DNA from: Sepioteuthis lessoniana
Lineage: Eukaryota > Mollusca > Cephalopoda > Myopsida > Loliginidae
Length of the DNA: 64,000 nucleotides
Assembly: GCA_963585895.1 (NCBI GenBank)
Contig: OY757947.1
Location: 41,539,671-41,603,670 of the forward strand
Direction: 5' to 3'
The notes beneath the pieces are model-generated. The model saw only the letters and a list, made by a program, of their open reading frames with translations. It had not been told where the DNA came from and did no database searches. Within the stretch, counting starts at the first letter, position 1; the number at the start of each line of letters is the position of its first letter. Below are positions 61,297-64,000 of this stretch, in pieces. The translations under genes were made by a program, and so were the position numbers.

Positions 61297-62164
61297 GATA
61301 ATAATAAAAGTAGATAAAATTCAAATAAGATAAGAGGTACAAAAAATTAAACGATGCAGCTACAGTCGATCGAGTCTAAAACTTAAGATCTCAAAATGGA
61401 GTCGTCGTTGCTTCAGTAACTTAAAATTTCACGTGGATCATAAAATCATCAGTTGTCTTTACGTCAAGAAAAATATAATTTGGATATTCTAGATTATATA
61501 TTGACTGTCATATCTTGACAAACGATAGCCGTCTTTACCACAAAATTTTACTACTGAGTGAGGTCTAATCCAGCTAGTGAAAACTATTCAAGATGCGTAA
61601 GATGATAAGGTTGTAAGTCATCTGAACGTCATTGGATTATTGTGACATGCGCTTGTATAATACGCATGACACACTTTGGGTCTCCATAGCTACAGACCAG
61701 TGACAAATATTGTAAGAATATGCAAACTCCAAGTTTTATTTCAGAGTACCTTCTCAAAGACTTTTTCCGTTAAACGACTCCTACAAGTCAGCAGAGGTAT
61801 GATGAGAGAGCTTGATTCTCCAGTTTTGTCCAACTAAAGATAGTTGCTATTGCTATTGAAGAACGGCCAGTGTGACGTCTGCACTGGACGGCGTTCTCCA
61901 GCCAAAGAGAGTGGGTTTGGCAGCTTACCCAATTTCATGTTGCCCGGGTAAATAGGTGCGGGATGAATAGGATAAGTCATCCTGATTGGGTGAAATTAAA
62001 TGTCGAATTAAATTTGCGTGCCAAACTAAAATACGAAATTTTCTTTCCCCTGCAGGAATTTTCTTCTCCATGAAGGGTCGCCTTCATAACGGCTTTGATA
62101 TTAGCCTGGAACCACTTCTATCCCAGGTTAACAATAACATATATATCATTTCAAAACTTGCTTT
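61297..62164. other. No gene recognised in ~870 bases
   Basis: This is one of the longest repeat-free stretches. The composition is moderate, and a GCACTGGACGGCGTTCTCCA block lies near 61880. I see no domain-bearing frame. If a host exon exists in the window this and 16.1-17.1 kb are where I would look first. Confidence 0.4.
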
Positions 62165-62310
62165 TTCTTTTCATAAAATATCCAATCCGTAACTTAAAGT
62201 TTCACGTTTAGTTCTAAATAAATCAACTATCAATAAATTAAACTTATTTTTTAAAGTTTTGATGTGATTTCAAATTGAAATATTTTCTAAACTATATTTT
62301 TATTTTTTGG
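62165..62310 (+). repeat. Left copy of a ~140-base duplication
   Basis: AAAATATCCAATCCGTAACT, AAAGTTTCACGTTTAGTTCT and TTTTGATGTGATTTC recur at 62803-62940 (AATATCTAATCCGAGACTTC…). The two copies flank an HVT element. Confidence 0.75.
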
Positions 62311-62312
62311 GG

Positions 62313-62800
62313 GCTGTAGAATACATTGACTACTTCTCTGCAGCGAGGTAAGAAACCCGCCCACCCGCAACGAGTGTCCTGGTATGACTCTAAACTATCT
62401 GAAAGTGAGGTTCCAGTAATGCTGGAGCTTTGAGGAATGCAGAGCATCCTTCATTGCCTTGGTTTCCTGGTCTACTCGAGTGGTAGCACCTAGTAGGGTC
62501 CTATCTATGGGTCGGATAGAACTAAACAGCGTATTTATGCTAAACTGATTTGTTTGAAATAGAAATTTTCTGACATTTAACAGTATGTAAACAAAAACCA
62601 CACTTATTCTGAACTGAATTGTTTGAATTAGAACTGTTTGACTAAACTGAATAGCTTGAAATAGAAATGTTTTTGACAATTAAACTGAGTATTTATACAA
62701 AACTGAATTGTTTGAACCAGAACGGTTTATTTGTATAATATAGATTTGGCATTAAATAACCTCCAATGATTGATATGCCAAACAAACAAACAAACAAAAT
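62313..62800 (+). repeat. HVT composite, complete but head-trimmed
   Basis: The head starts late (GGGGCTGTAGAATACATTG, missing GCCCAGTCGGC). About four middle units follow, then hairpin GGCATTAAATAACCT…TGATTGATATGCC and an (AAAC)n end. Confidence 0.82.
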
Positions 62801-62802
62801 AA

Positions 62803-62940
62803 AATATCTAATCCGAGACTTCAAGTTTCACGTTTAGTGCTAGATAAATTAACTTTTAATAGATTATATTTATCTTTTAGAGTTTCGATGTGATTTTTTA
62901 TCATATTATTTTCTAAACTACTTTTATTTTTATTATGACC
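62803..62940 (+). repeat. Right copy of the ~140-base duplication
   Basis: Direct repeat of 62165-62310, diverged by substitutions and short indels. Confidence 0.75.
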
Positions 62941-63199
62941 AACAACAAATATGCCATTTAAAAATGAAATAAATAAATAAATAAAAATTAAAATTTAAAA
63001 AAGATGTCAAGGTTAACCTCCTTGACGTTGTTTTTAAGAAGTTTTCAAAATTTTCATTAAGGAATTCAGTTTTAAATCTAAATTTAAATCTAAATTAACA
63101 TATTGTTAACCTTGATTGAAAAATTTTTTTCGAACGATAATTAGGTCAAAACATATTGAAACGGATCGCTATTAACGATATTGGAACGCTAGGAACTTT

Positions 63200-63485
63200 T
63201 TTTTTTACTTGTTTTTCATTTGAAAAATAATTTTCAGATGATGCATCATAAAATCGAATTTTGACATCGCCCTGAAGATGGTTTGACAAAAAGCCAGAAC
63301 GTAATCTTAAATGAATAAATATATCCTTTCCTTATTATTTTTAAGAATTTTTTAATTTCATTTTTTTTTTTTTTTGTTCATTTGAAAAATAATTTTCCGA
63401 AGATGTATCATAACATCGCATTCTGACGTCACCCTAAAAACCAGAACCATATCTCAAATCGATATATAGCGTTAGATTAATTTCA
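63200..63485 (+). repeat. Two-copy direct repeat with CTGAAGATGG motif
   Basis: TTTTCATTTGAAAAATAATT TTC, then GATGATGCATCATAAAATCG, recurs at 63375 as TTCATTTGAAAAATAATTTT CCGAAGATGTATCATAACAT. The first copy contains CCTGAAGATGGTTTGACAAA AAGCCAGAACG and the second a degraded form. The layout is like a Penelope-type terminal repeat in tandem. Confidence 0.55.
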
Positions 63486-63582
63486 TATTTACTCTAATAT
63501 TTATACGTAAAGGAAAAAAAAGCATCGGCCTCTCAGATCTTGACTTTTTTCTCTTTTTCTTTTCAGATTATTGCTGGGAAAT

Positions 63583-64000
63583 ACGTGGTACATACGATAA
63601 GTTTCCAGACATTTTTTGTATGAGCATTTAAAAGGGTCGTAGACTCTTAAAAATTCACTATCTTATTGCTATATATCTCATGAGATGACTGACCAATTTT
63701 CACGTTCAAATGAACAGCTACAGCAGCAACTGGAATACACCCTACTAAAACCTGATTGTCAAAGCTGGTGAATTTCAAAAATGCAATCTGGATTTTGAAG
63801 AACGATATGCAATAAAATTCTGTTTTAAACTTGGAAAATATGCAATGCGATGAAAGCTGGATCTACTGCTAAAACCCAGAGACCAAGTGACAGAGTTCCC
63901 AGTGGAAGCATGCTGGCTCTGCCAGACCCAAGAAGGCCAGACAGAGCAAATCCATCCACAAACTTTTGATGATCCCTTTTTTGACAGCACTGGCGTTTTA
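63583..64000 (+). pseudogene. SETMAR-like mariner running off the window
   Basis: The 5' terminus TACGTGGTACATACGATAAG is preceded by an A rather than a clean second TA. MQSGF and EERYAIKFCFKLGKY follow, then an internal deletion at about 63842. After it, in changing frames, comes the catalytic segment: DESWIYC-like codons, the SSQWKHAGSARPKKARQSKS equivalent, and IHKLLMIPFFDSTGVL at the edge. The deletion is different from the one shared by the 26-kb and 31-kb copies. The rest lies beyond 64000. Confidence 0.8.

Overview
This window looks like AT-rich, repeat-dense intergenic (or deep intronic) DNA from an invertebrate animal. I find no convincing host protein-coding gene and no intact tRNA or rRNA gene. 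Almost all of it is transposable-element fossils, tandem repeats and (TA)n, (CA)n, (GAA)n or poly-pyrimidine tracts. The long (TA)n tracts, abundant tRNA-derived SINEs, a SETMAR-like mariner and RTE- and R4-type LINE fragments would suit a mollusc, and I lean to a cephalopod such as an octopus. That species call is an impression from protein resemblance, not a demonstration.

Recurring families. (1) HVT, a label used here: a composite non-autonomous repeat with a ~230-bp head (starts GCCCAGTCGGCTGGG), an AT-rich tandem middle of ~54- or ~70-bp units, and a 3' tail that folds as a nested hairpin. Over 20 copies or pieces make it the dominant family. (2) SINE-A, SINE-B and SINE-C, three tRNA-derived families. 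A and B share a central domain; A shares the hairpin tail with HVT. (3) A SETMAR-like mariner (seven pieces), a second mariner (8.2-10.0 kb) and a third whose transposase 3' end is iterated about 19 times (21.7-26.2 kb). (4) RTE-like LINE 3' ends, R4/Dong-like LINE 3' ends beside (TAA)n, one CR1/L2-like piece and Penelope-like pieces. (5) Two solo-LTR-like fossils.

Layout. 0-8 kb: SINE-A, mariner ends, HVT and hairpin-tail arrays. 8-10.6 kb: degraded mariner and solo LTRs. 13-16 kb: nested HVT/SINE insertions with clear target duplications. 17.1-18.0 kb: a homopyrimidine block. 18.7-19.4 kb: a 48-bp minisatellite. 20-21 kb: R4 LINE. 21.7-26.2 kb: mariner-derived array. 26-32 kb: two mariners sharing one telomere-like deletion junction, RTE LINE, SINE-C, HVT. 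32.3-33.0 kb: a GC-rich duplication. 33.6-36 kb: R4 LINE pieces in TAA repeats. 36.5-38.5 kb: two inverted Penelope-like structures, the second with hammerhead-ribozyme-like folds. 41-42.4 kb: LINE-derived tandem and (GAA)n. 43-46 kb: HVT, SINE-C and SINE-B. 46.5-48.6 kb: a 16-monomer, 129-bp satellite. 49-55.6 kb: HVT copies and a 71-bp expansion of the HVT head. 56-64 kb: RTE LINE within inverted arms, an inverted SINE-C pair, HVT and a mariner running off the end.

Most interesting: the HVT composite with its shared 3' hairpin; the hammerhead-like palindrome near 38 kb and its echo in the 129-bp satellite; the (TTAGGG)-bearing mariner deletion; and satellites born from transposon fragments.
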